A stretch of DNA of 64,000 nt, from assembly GCF_003590095.1 (NCBI RefSeq), contig NC_039497.1, positions 5,080,691 to 5,144,690 of the forward strand. Direction: 5' to 3'. This stretch comes from Trichoplusia ni. Its lineage: Eukaryota; Arthropoda; Insecta; Lepidoptera; Noctuidae. Below are positions 34,274 to 44,752 of this stretch, in pieces; position 1 is the stretch's first letter; each line of letters opens with the position of its first letter. The position numbers and the translations under genes are program-made. The notes beneath the pieces are model-generated. The model searched no databases. It worked only from the letters and a program-made list of their open reading frames with translations, and had not been told where the DNA came from.

Positions 34274-37248
34274 TTAGAAGCCAACGTTAGATAGCTCATT
34301 AACCATCATGTTACCATCTGTGTCAACAAAGCAGTAACCGGGATCCAATTTTGATCTTCACCCTTATTAATTAGGAAACATTAATAGAAAGTTTAGAGAA
34401 TGGAGCTAGCTTCAAAACCCTAAATTTCTACAAATCAGCATTGACTCTAAAGATGGGAGAGGAATTAGGCATGGATAACAAAGGATTTCTGAGAGGCTTA
34501 CTCAGATTGAGATTTGCCTGTATTACAGAAAGCCAGAACCCATATTTTGTATTGAACCAGCTAACTCATCTGCTAGCTGCCTCAAAACACAATATTATAA
34601 ACATATTGCTTATCGGTTAAGAAAGTATAGATGGTTATTAAATAGAACTTGCAACAACTGGTTACAAGCAACATGATGACAAAATAGGCTAGAACATAAT
34701 TATATGGCACAGGAATAACTCTGTTGACAATAGACACAAACATACATATATTATGTTAATGAAACATACAATACACCTGTATCTGAAGACACAGAATTAT
34801 TTAGTTATTTATTTGAACCAAGACACAAAAATCTTCTAACTCCTAGCTTGGATAGCTGCTCAATGGGTACTAGCCGCCCTCTCATACATTAAACTAAATA
34901 ACATAGCCCATGTCACACCCTGACAATTAATAGGATGAGAATTGTGATAACCAACCTTACTCTCAGTAAAAAAGGAAAGGAACCATAATGTACTTTTTAC
35001 TTTTAAGATCATAAATTATGGCTAACTTCTAAGATTTAAAGATCCTTGTAGCCTTAACCAATACCTGAAATAAGTTAACTTTACCATATTAAAAATTTTA
35101 CCCTTGGCCTTCAAAACAGTTAATCAGGTATCAAATTTATACCTGCTGACAGCTGTATCCCACACTCCAGCAGTACATCTGCAAGAGCAGCAGGAATGCT
35201 CTTGAGTTTAATCAGGGAAAAAGGTGGTTTGGTTATAGGTTCTACTACTTTTGCAAGGCCTTATAGCTCATGTCTTAGGAACCGACAACTGCAGTGACAA
35301 AAATTTTAATTTAATTTTAATCATAATTGAGTGACTTACAAACTGCAACTGACAGTAAATGGAATATCTCATTATCATCTTGTTATTTCTTATTAATAGC
35401 TTATAAATAAGAAATATTTGCAGTACCTTAAATACTCTTATTATTACTGCGCTAAAAAAGAGCAAAAATTAGTAACTAATTATCTAATTTTATGGCAAAA
35501 TTAAAACAATATGAAGAAAATCTGTATTACTAAAAAAATCATAATTACATTGTAAATAATTAAAAATAATTATCAAATTGTTTGACACAATTAACACAAT
35601 GTGTAGAAAATTTGTTACTAAAAATTTATTGTTACATTGTTAATAATGAATAATTAATTATCAAACTGTACACAATATCACTATGTATTGGAAATGTGTC
35701 TTACTCAAAATCCATAGTTACATTGTTAAAAGCTAATGGTTAAGTATCAAATTGCACAAGGTGCAGGAAATTTGTATGACTTAAAAAAAGTCATAGTTAC
35801 ATTGATGTCAAAAAGAGCACAAATTGGTAATTAATAGTCAATCATGAAATTGGTGGACACAGTCTCCACAATATGTGGAACGATTGATAAAGATATATTT
35901 ATTTGCATAAACATGTGTAACATAACATAAAATTTGTTCATTGTTCCACTTAAAAACTCATATTACATTAATCTCAGTAATAGAACAAAGATAAAGAAGT
36001 ATTTATTTGCCTAAAACATGTATTAAACATTTTTTGATGTGGTGAAAATATAAGGACAATATATGCATCAACATGTTCTGCCCTTTTGGCTTACAAATTT
36101 GGCATTTAGAAAAAAATGTTAATTACTACAGACTAATTTTATAAAAAATGAAAATTAATAGTTGATCAATAATCAATGTGTATGACAGAATATATGTATT
36201 AAACATTTTTTGATGTGGTGAAAATATAAGGACAATATATGCATCAACATGTTCTGCCCTTTTGGCTTACAAATTTGGCATTTAGAAAAAAATGTTAATT
36301 ACTACAGACTAATTTTATAAAAAATGAAAATTAATAGTTGATCAATAATCAATGTGTATGACAGAATATATGTATTAAACATTTTTTGATGTGGTGAAAA
36401 TATAAGGACAATATATGCATCAACATGTTCTGCCCTTTTGGCTTACAAATTTGGCATTTAGAAAAATTTGTTAATTACTACAGACTAATTTTATAAAAAA
36501 TGAAAATTAATAGTTGATCAATAATCAATGTGTATGACAGAATATATGGATAAAAACAAATATAGATACTAATATTAGGATAATATGCCACTATAAATAG
36601 ATATCTTAATAATTATAAAGCCTTAACCGTTATTCATCATATCCAGGCTTATAAGATGTACCCATTATGCCTCAATCTCTGAACAACTACTCTGTTAATC
36701 AATTATATTTCAGATCAACATGAAATAAAATTGAGGATTGGATTAACTTACCTAAGTGACATCCAATCGTAATTTTATGAAGGTTGATCTGAAATATAAT
36801 CACCCACCCCAACCCCAGCATCAATAGCTGAACCCTGGCATAATGGGACCCACAAAATCATGGTTAGCTCTAAATCAGTGACGTTTAGTTGTGAGTTGCC
36901 ATAGACTAAAAAACTTTTTTTTTTTTTATTCTCTGAAAAAATTCGCGATGCCACACAGTAGCGAATGGGAATACTACTCTGTTAATCAATTATATTTCAG
37001 ATCAACCTTCATAAAATTACGATTGGATGTCACTTAGGTAAGTTAATCCAATCCTCAATTATAAACACTATATTTGTCACAAAAATATACAAAAGTGCTC
37101 GAAAAAACTCACTGTAACTCAACCTAGCCTCCTCACTGATTGCAATACTTAATTGGCTGTTATTTACCTTACTCAAAAACACTCGAAAAACATGTTTTTC
37201 TTCATCTTTATATGTAAAACACTGCACAGTGTCTGTTCTAATCGACAT
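34274..37248 (-). CDS. Predicted six-exon minus-strand gene, family unknown
   Basis: Six short exons on the minus strand keep one frame: 37168-37248 (starts MSIRTDTVQCFTYKDEE), 36752-36788, 35143-35259 (contains KVVEPITKPPFSLIKLKS then ALADVLLECGIQLSA), 34841-34878 (RLVPIEQLSKLG), 34527-34576 (LADELAGSIQNMGSGF) and 34274-34355 (KLDPGYCFVDTDGNMM, ending in TAA). The sum is 405 bases, 134 codons plus stop. Phases 0/0, 1/1, 1/1, 0/0 and 2/2 agree at all five junctions. Donors AAG|GTAAAT, TTAG|GTAAGT and CAG|GTATAA are fair to good; GGA|GTTAGA and TCT|GTAATA are weak, as are the acceptors at 35259 and 34355. Exon 2 is bounded by TATATTTCAG and GTAAGT but lies in a repeat arm that also occurs inverted at 37001-37037, so it is the least certain. 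Exon 1 could instead end at 37113 (ACA|GTGAGT). I recognise no family, signal peptide or membrane segment. The body is strongly CpG-depleted while exon 1 is not, as expected for a methylated gene body. Alternatives: a gene fragment captured by a transposon, or a pseudogene. Confidence 0.4.
35459..35885. repeat. Degenerate tandem repeat, period about 77-88 bp
   Basis: The signpost TTACTAAAAA...TTACATTG recurs at 35527, 35615, 35701 and about 35777, each followed by TATCAAATTG-like and ACAATATGTGGAA-like text. A partial unit precedes at 35459. Copies are clearly diverged, so this array is older than the 176-bp array next to it. Confidence 0.65.
36018..36548. repeat. Three-copy 176-bp tandem repeat
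   Basis: TGTATTAAACATTTTTTGAT recurs at an exact 176-base step (marker positions 36021, 36197, 36373). The copies differ at very few bases: a GAAAAAAATGTT versus GAAAAATTTGTT change in copy 3 is the clearest. In the gene model this lies in the large intron. There is no CpG in it. Confidence 0.9.
36686..36734 (-). repeat. Inverted copy of 31267-31315
   Basis: ACTACTCTGTTAATCAATTA ... GATCAACATGAAATAAAAT is the reverse complement of the extreme left arm at 31267, including the outer 12 bases that the 36877-37006 arm lacks. Confidence 0.75.
36731..37061. mobile_element. 331-bp foldback/MITE with about 72-bp terminal inverted repeats
   Basis: 36731-36802 (starts TTGAGGATTGGATTAACTTA) is the reverse complement of 36989-37061 (ends TAAGTTAATCCAATCCTCAA). 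The interior includes AGTGACGTTTAGTTGTGAGT and a T13 run shared with 31280-31410. Each inverted arm carries a TATATTTCAG acceptor and a TTAG|GTAAGT donor 37 bases apart, so an exon-like module exists in both orientations. No clear target duplication was found. Confidence 0.65.
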
Positions 37249-37249
37249 A

Positions 37250-37985
37250 TTCTAGAACTAAACCTGTTTTTGGATATAACAATATTTTATTCTGTTATAA
37301 ACGTCAATTTGATTATTTCCTTGAACGATGGTCATGTTTGACTACCGTGATATATAGCTGAACTTATATTTAATAGATTTAGAATTGATACGTTTTACTT
37401 TAATCTTTTACTTTATTTTGACAGTTAAATATTTGTAGTTAATGGACTTAATGGTAATTTCGTGTGGAATTTCCAAATCGTCTAGTTGTTTTATAGATAA
37501 GTATAAATCAATATAGACAAAAAGTAATAAAAACGTCTCTGACTTGATAACAGAAAGATTTATTTATGATATACGGAACATTAGCCATATTTTATGTTAG
37601 AAGCTACAAAGATTTTGTTCCACAAATTCTATATGTGTATCGGTAAAGGGCTCTTTCAGTTTCAGCTGTGGGTTGTTTAAGGCTGATACCAACAAACTTT
37701 TAATTTATTCATTGATATCATTTCAAACAAAATATTTAAACAACCTCTTAAATCCCGATGTTTTATAAAAAACAAAGTCAAAACAATTCACAAAATCAAT
37801 ACATAAACTGACAAAACAAGTCTGTTTGCCAAACATTAAAGGTACATCAATCAAGCTTTCGCCACAAAGAATACACGAAAAACGTGTCAAAGTCGTTATC
37901 TTAATCGTGCCAATAAATAAAGCTAAAGGGAAACATTGATTATAACGACGCGATTAATTCAGTGTTAAGTGCAGCAGGCATTAAT
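37250..37985. other. AT-rich spacer upstream of the gene model
   Basis: CpG returns to ordinary levels here. A promoter for the minus-strand model would be expected at 37250-37400, but no TATA or initiator is obvious. Confidence 0.35.
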
Positions 37986-38127
37986 AAGACCACCGCTGGG
38001 AGCCTACGACTGTATCTTAAAAAATGTCTCTTGTCACTGTGCGAGCGAGATAGCGCTCTGCATGGCGAGAGCAGTGTCTCCCTTCCACAATAACTGCAGT
38101 CTTAATTGAATGGGTGGTGGTATGGTG
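37986..38127. repeat. Foldback element copy (family FB)
   Basis: GCGAGCGAGATAGCGCTCTG faces GAGCAGTGTCTCCCTTCCAC around CATGGC. The outer parts include GACCACCGCTGGGAGCC and GGGTGGTGGTATGG. Confidence 0.6.
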
Positions 38128-38360
38128 GTTGGTGTCACAACACCCACTCCATAACTCACTGATTAAGCTCAGTTAACCTGATCCTTGATATGCAGAGCTT
38201 AAATAGGATATTAATAAATTATAATGGATTATCCTTGTTTAAAGTTATTGTTTTGTTTTCAACACCTTTCGCAGGTGCGATGTTACTAAATACCTAGACA
38301 TGTAGAGAACTTGTATTTCTACAATTGTTCATGTCAATAGAAAACACTCGAATGCATATA

Positions 38361-38386
38361 GTTGACAGATAAAGTCACGTGACCTA
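38361..38386. promoter_or_regulatory. E-box palindrome GTCACGTGAC, shared context
   Basis: TTGACAGATAAAGTCACGTG... closely matches 2147-2170 (GTGACAGATCAATGTCACGTG). It could be a bHLH-type CACGTG site or a piece of a dispersed repeat. Confidence 0.3.
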
Positions 38387-38399
38387 TACGAAACGTCAT

Positions 38400-40255
38400 T
38401 TCCAAACTTTTGAGGCAATATACGTGTAACGTATATTAAAGGATAGAGGGAAAGGATTTAAGTAATCAAATGGGAAAGAAGGAGACACAACTAGGTTTGT
38501 GTAAAAAATTACATAGGACTTGGCTTAACTAGCATAAATGTTGAAGTAGGTATCAATAGAATCAAATTTACCTATATTTACGGTTTATTACTACTGTACC
38601 TGACACTATTATTTTATTACTGTCCTGTAGAAGATATTAACTTGCAGAAATATTAGAAGTTGTAAAAAGTGTAAAGTCATGAATACTCAAGTATTTTATC
38701 GCTCAGACCAGTATATCACCGGGGATTTTAGTACTTTACCTAATTTTAACCATTTTGTCCATGTAAAGTCATGTTTTTCTCAACAACGAAATTATACTGT
38801 TACGCAAAACACTTTCTCACGTACACTATAATTTCCAGCTTCCTTGAAATCAATGCGTGGGTGTCAAATACTCATAAATTATGCTTTTTATATGGCGTTA
38901 AAATATTTTACGAGATATTCGAGAAGGTATACAATACCTACCGCTAATATATTCAAAGCTATAAAAATATACGAAATAATTTACTTTGATATCAAATTGA
39001 CAATAGGATTTTACAAATCTATCAGGCATTTATGGGAATGCTTGAATTTTATGTTCTGGGGCTACAATAATACAAACTATAACTACAATAATACAACTTT
39101 CTATATAAGTTATATGATTGTAGTTATAGTTGTTGTGAGTATACTTGAATTAACAGATTGACGAGTACTGGAAAAACTTTGCTGAGGATTAGATATTGGA
39201 TGCAATATTATGACTTCCCATTGGGAATGGATCGATATATTGAAAGACGTGATGTCATAAAATATTTTGAACATTTATCGATAGAAAAGTATGAAGTGTA
39301 TCTTCGCTCTCATTGGATACAGACACGATAACTATTATTTCTTTAACTAACTATGCCCAAATAGTTATTCAAAGGTTCTTACAAAAGGACTACCACTCAA
39401 GTGAGACGGATACGTTTGCGGTCCATTAAAACACAAGAAGCTGACAGGAGGCTCTCTGATTATGTCAAAGAAAAAATAGATACAGATACCTACAATAAAT
39501 AACAACACCCTAGAATCTTGATAATATATTTCTTTAGTAAAATAACGTGAATTGTAGGATGGAAACACATAAAACAGACATGCCCCTAAAGAGCTTAAAT
39601 ACACAATAAATAAATTAAGAAGGTAATTAATCTTCATACAGTACACCAGACATAACAAACAGTTCAACATTAACAGCGACCTTATTACATAGCAATAAGA
39701 TTGATTTTCATAAATCGATGGATAGCGTTGACTGCTGTACCTCTAATTCATGCGGTATTTCCTCAAAGATCAAAGTTTAATCACTAATAACAACAATAAA
39801 TACAGCTGACACACTGACAAACACTTTTATTTAGAAAGCGATTAGATTTATGACAGTTTTCAAAGAAAACCGACGAAGTTCAGAATTGGGATAGGTGTGA
39901 ATGTATGTCGAGAACCATTGGTTCCGTATTGAGAAAGTTTATTTGTTTAAGCAAAAGATCTTTCATTATTAGATATGGTATTTATAGGAGAGAAAGAAGG
40001 TAATTAACGATGTAATTAATATTAATTTGTCTTACTTATAACTAATAATTGTTGGAATTTTTTCTTAGTTATAAAGTTGCATTCCTTTATTCGTTTTCAC
40101 ATTTCTTACATACATCAAAACAATGCACTCTAAATTGATACCCTGCTAAAATAACCATGAACTCTAAAGGATCATATTCACCACACCACATCTCAAACTT
40201 CAACACAACACCAATTCCATAAAAAGTTTAAAACAAATACACATCATACTTATCA
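38400..40255. other. Gene-poor spacer
   Basis: Very AT-rich. The open frames at 38844 and 39365 are low-complexity and K/I/Y/N-rich, with no family features. It holds the hairpin at 39074. Confidence 0.5.
39074..39132. repeat. AT-rich inverted repeat (hairpin)
   Basis: AACTATAACTACAAT is exactly mirrored by ATTGTAGTTATAGTT with about 30 bases between, and a smaller AACTT/AAGTT pairing sits in the loop. Stem about 18 bp. A small-RNA precursor is possible, but simple-sequence origin is as likely. Confidence 0.45.
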
Positions 40256-40259
40256 TATT

Positions 40260-40448
40260 ACTAATCTGTCCGTGGTCCCGGGTGGTCCCCGATACGATTA
40301 GCGGTCAGACTCCGGTCCCCGTTGCCACTGTATGAGAGGACCTGTCAAAGTAATTGGACTCGGTGATCAAGACGCGGACAGCTCAGGACGGGCTGAACCG
40401 TTTGTGGTGACAAGCTCTTTAATATGGATTCACTACCTCGATTCCGTG
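40260..40448 (+). CDS. Candidate promoter and short first coding exon
   Basis: A GC-rich leader (GGTCCCGGGTGGTCCCCG, AGACTCCGGTCCCCGTTGCC) precedes ATG at 40424. The frame reads MDSLPRFR plus one base and then hits GTAAGT at 40449, a strong donor, in phase 1. Such very short first coding exons behind GC-rich leaders are common for genes with large introns. No acceptor exon could be tied to it in the window. It shares its phase with the candidate at 47883. Confidence 0.25.
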
Positions 40449-40575
40449 GTAAGTGATTTTAAGGATTCGTTTCTCAGTTTTAACATTTTAAGAGGCGAGA
40501 ATTAAGTAGTATAAAGAAGGAGGAATTAGGTAATTCTCGACTTTTGTATTGAATAAAAAAATGAAGTAAATTGAA

Positions 40576-40800
40576 TTGACTGGCCTGTTGGTTAGTCCCA
40601 CCCAGAAAAATGTTTTTGTAATTAGCATCATCATTTGTTTTCTGTCTGGGTTTAATTCTGTCTATAATATGTAATTACATAGAAATATAAGAATGTTTAT
40701 CAGTTGTCTAGGTTTAACCTTTGCATGTTTTGAGACTGGAGGGTGTCGTGTGAAAGTATTGAAATATATCATTATTATTAATTTTCATATCAAAAGCGAG
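40576..40800 (+). mobile_element. Diverged SINE with ATT tail
   Basis: TGGCCTGTTGGTTAGTCCC corresponds to the A-box region of the SINE at 8811. The body keeps TCTGTCTGGGTTTAATTCTG, TCTATAATATGTAATTACAT and TATCATTATTATTAAT at its end. The B box is lost. Confidence 0.6.
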
Positions 40801-41029
40801 CGACAGCGCAGGCTTATGTGTGTTCGATTTATGGCAAATATCCCATACATCTGAGTCTAAGTATCTCATTATGGTATGTAGGTATGCAGTACGTATTTTA
40901 CTTCCTCCATTTTTCTATAAAAAGCTATTTAAAAGCCTAAGTCTAAAGTGAAATAGACGGACACTCCATTACTCGTCAATAGGCAATAAAACATCAGAGT
41001 GTAGGCGTACCAACCCGAGCCCACCCTAC

Positions 41030-41125
41030 ATGTTAACCCTACAATTTGCATGCGGTAACCGATTAAATTTATGCGTTTAACAACTTTGTAATTGTAAAGT
41101 AATTACAGATGTACCGGCTGTGTCT
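41030..41125. promoter_or_regulatory. Candidate enhancer with octamer site
   Basis: ATTTGCAT (POU octamer type) at 41044-41051 lies near CCGATTAAATTTATGCG and GTAATTACAG. Dense, complex sequence within AT-rich spacer. Inference. Confidence 0.3.
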
Positions 41126-41205
41126 GTTATCTGTCGATCTGTGTAATCGAATCTTGTCTCGTCTGCCGATTTCTATGTGTTTGTATAATATATCGGATTA
41201 GCCTC

Positions 41206-41325
41206 AGGACCTATCACCACGCCTTAAAGAATGTCGTGTGGAAAGAGACGGCGCGCTGTGCGGTGTATAAAGACATCTCCCTTTCTCGAAATCAACGGTC
41301 GTATTTTTAGAGAGGCTGGTAGGCT
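41206..41325. repeat. Foldback element copy (family FB)
   Basis: Outer ends AGGACCTATCACCACGCCTT and TTTTTAGAGAGGCTGGTAGG are complementary in outline. The core GTGTGGAAAGAGACGGCGCG faces AGACATCTCCCTTTCTCG. Confidence 0.55.
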
Positions 41326-41329
41326 TTTG

Positions 41330-42240
41330 GTAGGATGATCGATTTCAATGTTCATGATATCCTTTTTTCATTAAAAAGCACTGCGGCATAAATGTAGAAT
41401 GTAAGACATTTGAATATTGTAATGAAACCTTTTAAATTAACAAGGTACTCCATAACACATTTCGTTTGCTGTTTTTTTGGTTTGCCTTTAAATCTTGGAT
41501 TAATAGAATAAATTATTTGTAGATATCAAATATTTTTTACCGTTCTTTGACTAACTACTGTTAGTTAATTCAATGTTGGCCTATTTTGCCTTGTAGCAAG
41601 GTATAAATGCTTTTTCTTTCCTAATTCTGATTAATGGGTCTAATTAATACTAAAATGCTTCTGTTGTTTCTAAACATAATATTTTTTTGTCTAACCAGCT
41701 ATAAATATACTAAATCCTTCCAATAACAATTTAATAAGATGTTATTAATCACAAAATTATCTCATGTCTAAATATTAACTTATAAATGTGATGTGTATTA
41801 ATGTAATGCTCGCTGTCACACTAATTTATGAACGATTTGTTAAATGTTTAAAACATTCCGATCAGCATGATATTCTGTTTATAAATTCCAATATCTTATA
41901 ATCACAGCCTATATAAAACTTTGTTCAGAGAGCACAGATAAAACTAGAGAGATGTGTATGATGAATAATCTAATGAATAATCTGCAATACTATTGTTATA
42001 AAACATGCAATGCTAACTTCCTATTCCTATAGTCATCAACAACTACGAAATGATTTCTTCGGAAATAGGCAGCGGCATTGTACATCTTTTCTTTAATATT
42101 CTGATCTTCACTGTTTTGTGTGAACATGAAGTAATAAATAAATAAAATTCATACCTTACCAATAATTATGCATATACTCTAATCTACTAAGTCAAATGAA
42201 ACCTCACTTCTCATTCCTCAACGATTGCTCACACTATCTT
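41330..42240. other. AT-rich spacer
   Basis: I see nothing to annotate. Confidence 0.5.
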
Positions 42241-42254
42241 AAAGGTACAAATGC

Positions 42255-42430
42255 CGTGTCAGACGCGACAGTCGCCCATCTGTACCCGCCGTTACCGCAA
42301 AAGCCGCCACAGGTAGCTTCCCTAATTAAGACAACGCGGATTATGTCTGAATTAATTGAGCGCGCATATTAATTAGGTAATTAGTATTATGATCTGCAAT
42401 CACGACACGGCGGGGGCCGAGGGCTTGCCA
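42255..42430. promoter_or_regulatory. Candidate enhancer with dense homeodomain sites
   Basis: CCTAATTAAGAC, GAATTAATTGAGC and CATATTAATTAGGTAATTAG fall within about 80 bases, flanked by CpG-rich text (CCCGCCGTTACCGC, CACGACACGGCGGGGGCC). This is the densest TAATTA cluster that is not simple AT-rich sequence. Confidence 0.35.
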
Positions 42431-42662
42431 CAGCCGAGAGGCGAGCGAACATTTTCTCATGTTCTTTGAATTGATGGAATTTCGGAAATGTTGATACTAA
42501 ATGTTTATGTATTTATTATTCGAAGGTATAATAAAGAAATATGAGCAGGAAGACTCTCTCAGCTGTCTTCGATATACATATATGTTTTACATCATATTTT
42601 TAGGCGACTCTCGCAATAAAGATTTCAGAGTTTCAGAATCCCTGTGTCGCGAAGTTTCACGA

Positions 42663-42818
42663 AAAATTCCAAGTCACATGCACAAACACACCCAGACTTA
42701 GGACAAGTATTCGTGGATCATATTAATGCTTGTCCTACACAAGGTTCGACTCCCACGACACGTCGCCTACAGTGGGTTAGGCTTGGTGACCGCAACCACT
42801 CCTCTATATGAGCAGTTG
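42663..42818 (-). mobile_element. tRNA-derived SINE, minus strand
   Basis: On the minus strand an A box (TAGAGGAGTGGTTGCGGTC) is followed by a B-box-like GGGAGTCGAACCTTG, then the body TAGGACAAGCATTAATATGA and GTCTGGGTGTGTTTGTG. Confidence 0.65.
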
Positions 42819-42839
42819 TTTGTTGGACTCTCAATAGAT

Positions 42840-43217
42840 TTAAGTGCACATTTTACAATGAGGTTTGTTTATACATACATATATGTATGTATCATCAGCT
42901 AATTCTTTACGGTAAGGACATACATCATTAAATTCATCGCCATTAGTATAGTGATGTTCCAATACCGGACAAAAATAAATTTTATTGCCAAATAAAGACC
43001 TATTTCCCTCTATTTTGAAGGTCACTAACCTTGTTAATATTCTCGTCACTGATGCAGGTCGATACAAAGCTGCTTTAGTAAAGTCACGCGATATCGATCG
43101 TGACCAAATATCAAGTGGAGAACAAGCACGAAACGTTGCATCTAAGTAAATATACACATTTGTAGTATAGCTGAGGAGAGCGGCACTTGTTTCAAAGTAG
43201 AGTCGCAAAAGAATCAA
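42840..43217 (-). other. Unassigned 125-codon open frame
   Basis: Long for this AT-rich region, with some protein-like stretches (SPLDIWSRSISRDFTKAALY, VFRACS-like text before it, and HYTNGDEFNDVCPYRKELA). It ends in a TATACATACATATATG palindrome. Neither splice sites nor a domain were recognised. It may be a mobile-element fragment or chance. Confidence 0.2.
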
Positions 43218-43349
43218 TTGAGATCAATTGCCAATCATGTTCAGGCCGAAGCATACATATTATAAATGAGCAAAGCTTAGTAATGTAGTAACCCTAAATG
43301 CGATTAAGAAGAAGATGTTCTATTTAAACTTATAGTTTGTAAAAAATGA

Positions 43350-43465
43350 GTTTAAGAGCGCATATCGTAATAGTTGAAGAAACATGACAGCGCATTACAT
43401 GGTGTAGAGATTTAACTGTTTTCTACAACTGCAATTATATAACTTTACTTAAGGTGCCGCGGTAA
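43350..43465. repeat. Foldback element copy (family FB), degraded
   Basis: GAAACATGACAGCGCATTAC, ATGGTGTAGAG, TTTTCTACAACTGCAATT and CTTAAGGTGCCGCGGTAAG follow the family order. Confidence 0.4.
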
Positions 43466-43469
43466 GAAT

Positions 43470-44750
43470 ACTGATGAATTAAATAAATGTTCTCTATCAA
43501 TGCAACAACATAGTATGCAGAGTTCGGTCCCGGTGTCTATTACTGGGGTATCGAGTAAGGCTTGTTTTTAACAGATTTATTTGACCTATGCAGTTAATCT
43601 GAGCGCAGACTTTGACCGTTTCACAAGACTATCCAATAACAACTTAAACTTAATTACAAAAGGCTCTACAATTTGTATTAGACAGAAAAAAAACCTCATT
43701 TAATCTGTCACATTTTGCAGTCAGCACATTGCAATTCTGACTAACCGCTATCTAGCTAGTGTATCACATTCCAGCCTAGAATTTAACACCGTCTCCTAGA
43801 TAACTAGTCTGCTTATAAATCGTCTCGTCATCGATAAATCATATTGAAGCGATATTGCCGTCGATACGTCGACACTCGTTTGTTTTTGTGTCACAACCAA
43901 CACTTGAGCACGTACACTTTATACAGCCACCAGTTTTAGTTGACCTCTTTAAGTTAGATACATACCATCTCGTACTTGTATTTTTTTTTGTATATAGCAA
44001 AAGGTTATTTATACCAGGAGAGCGTGACCGTTCAGAAACTGTTGTCCTAAGCTTATAGATAGAAACAGATCAATATTGTCTTTATTTGATAAATAATCGT
44101 GATACAAATGAGATTGAAAGAGTTTAAGCAAAAAAAACTGTTATTTAAATTTTTTCCTCATATTCCTTATGATAGTCACCAATGATGATCCAAACGTGAA
44201 TAGAAATTAATAGAGCCGGTGTAAAACCATCTTAACATCAAAGAGGCCAGGTTATGTTAGCTATGCTACAGCTCACACGTGATGATGTGGGTAATGTGAT
44301 ATTGGATACCGAGAGCTTGTATCCTGGCACTAGTGTTGCAATCTGATATTAACTGGGTACTGTATGATATTACACTTGTTTTGAAATGTGTTAAATAAAC
44401 GCTTATTTTAAAACGATATAGTTAACTAAGTATGTTGGCACTGTATGAGGATAGCAGTCGTTAAATATAGACATGTAATTTAAAAACTCTTTTTCACATA
44501 ATCCAATTTATAAACATACAGAAAAATAAAGTTAATAACTTGTACTCAATTAACACTTAAAGTCAATAAGTAATTAATATCGTGAGAAAAAAGAGACACA
44601 AAAAAGTACATTAACGTTATTCTATAATCATTAGACTTACACTATATTAGGAAAAGAATGAGATTGATTTGAAACGACATCTCTAAAAGGTAAAAGAAAG
44701 CATGGTCCAGCGAGTAAACGGGGAACTTCTGGGAATAGCTGGAATAGGCT
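43470..44750. other. Spacer
   Basis: No gene is supported. The open frame at 43855-44058 has no features. Confidence 0.45.
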
Positions 44751-44752
44751 CG

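Noticed and set aside
36018..36548. CRISPR-like array
   Set aside because: Three long adjacent units without spacers in animal DNA; it is a simple tandem repeat.
36018..36548. Tandem zinc-finger exon (minus reading with CQIC ... HH)
   Set aside because: The 176-bp step is not a multiple of three, the motif spacing does not fit C2H2 fingers and no splice sites frame it.
37030..37248. Single-exon 72-codon minus-strand gene
   Set aside because: Its last third reads antisense through a MITE arm; only the first 27 (or 45) codons before a splice donor are kept in the multi-exon model.
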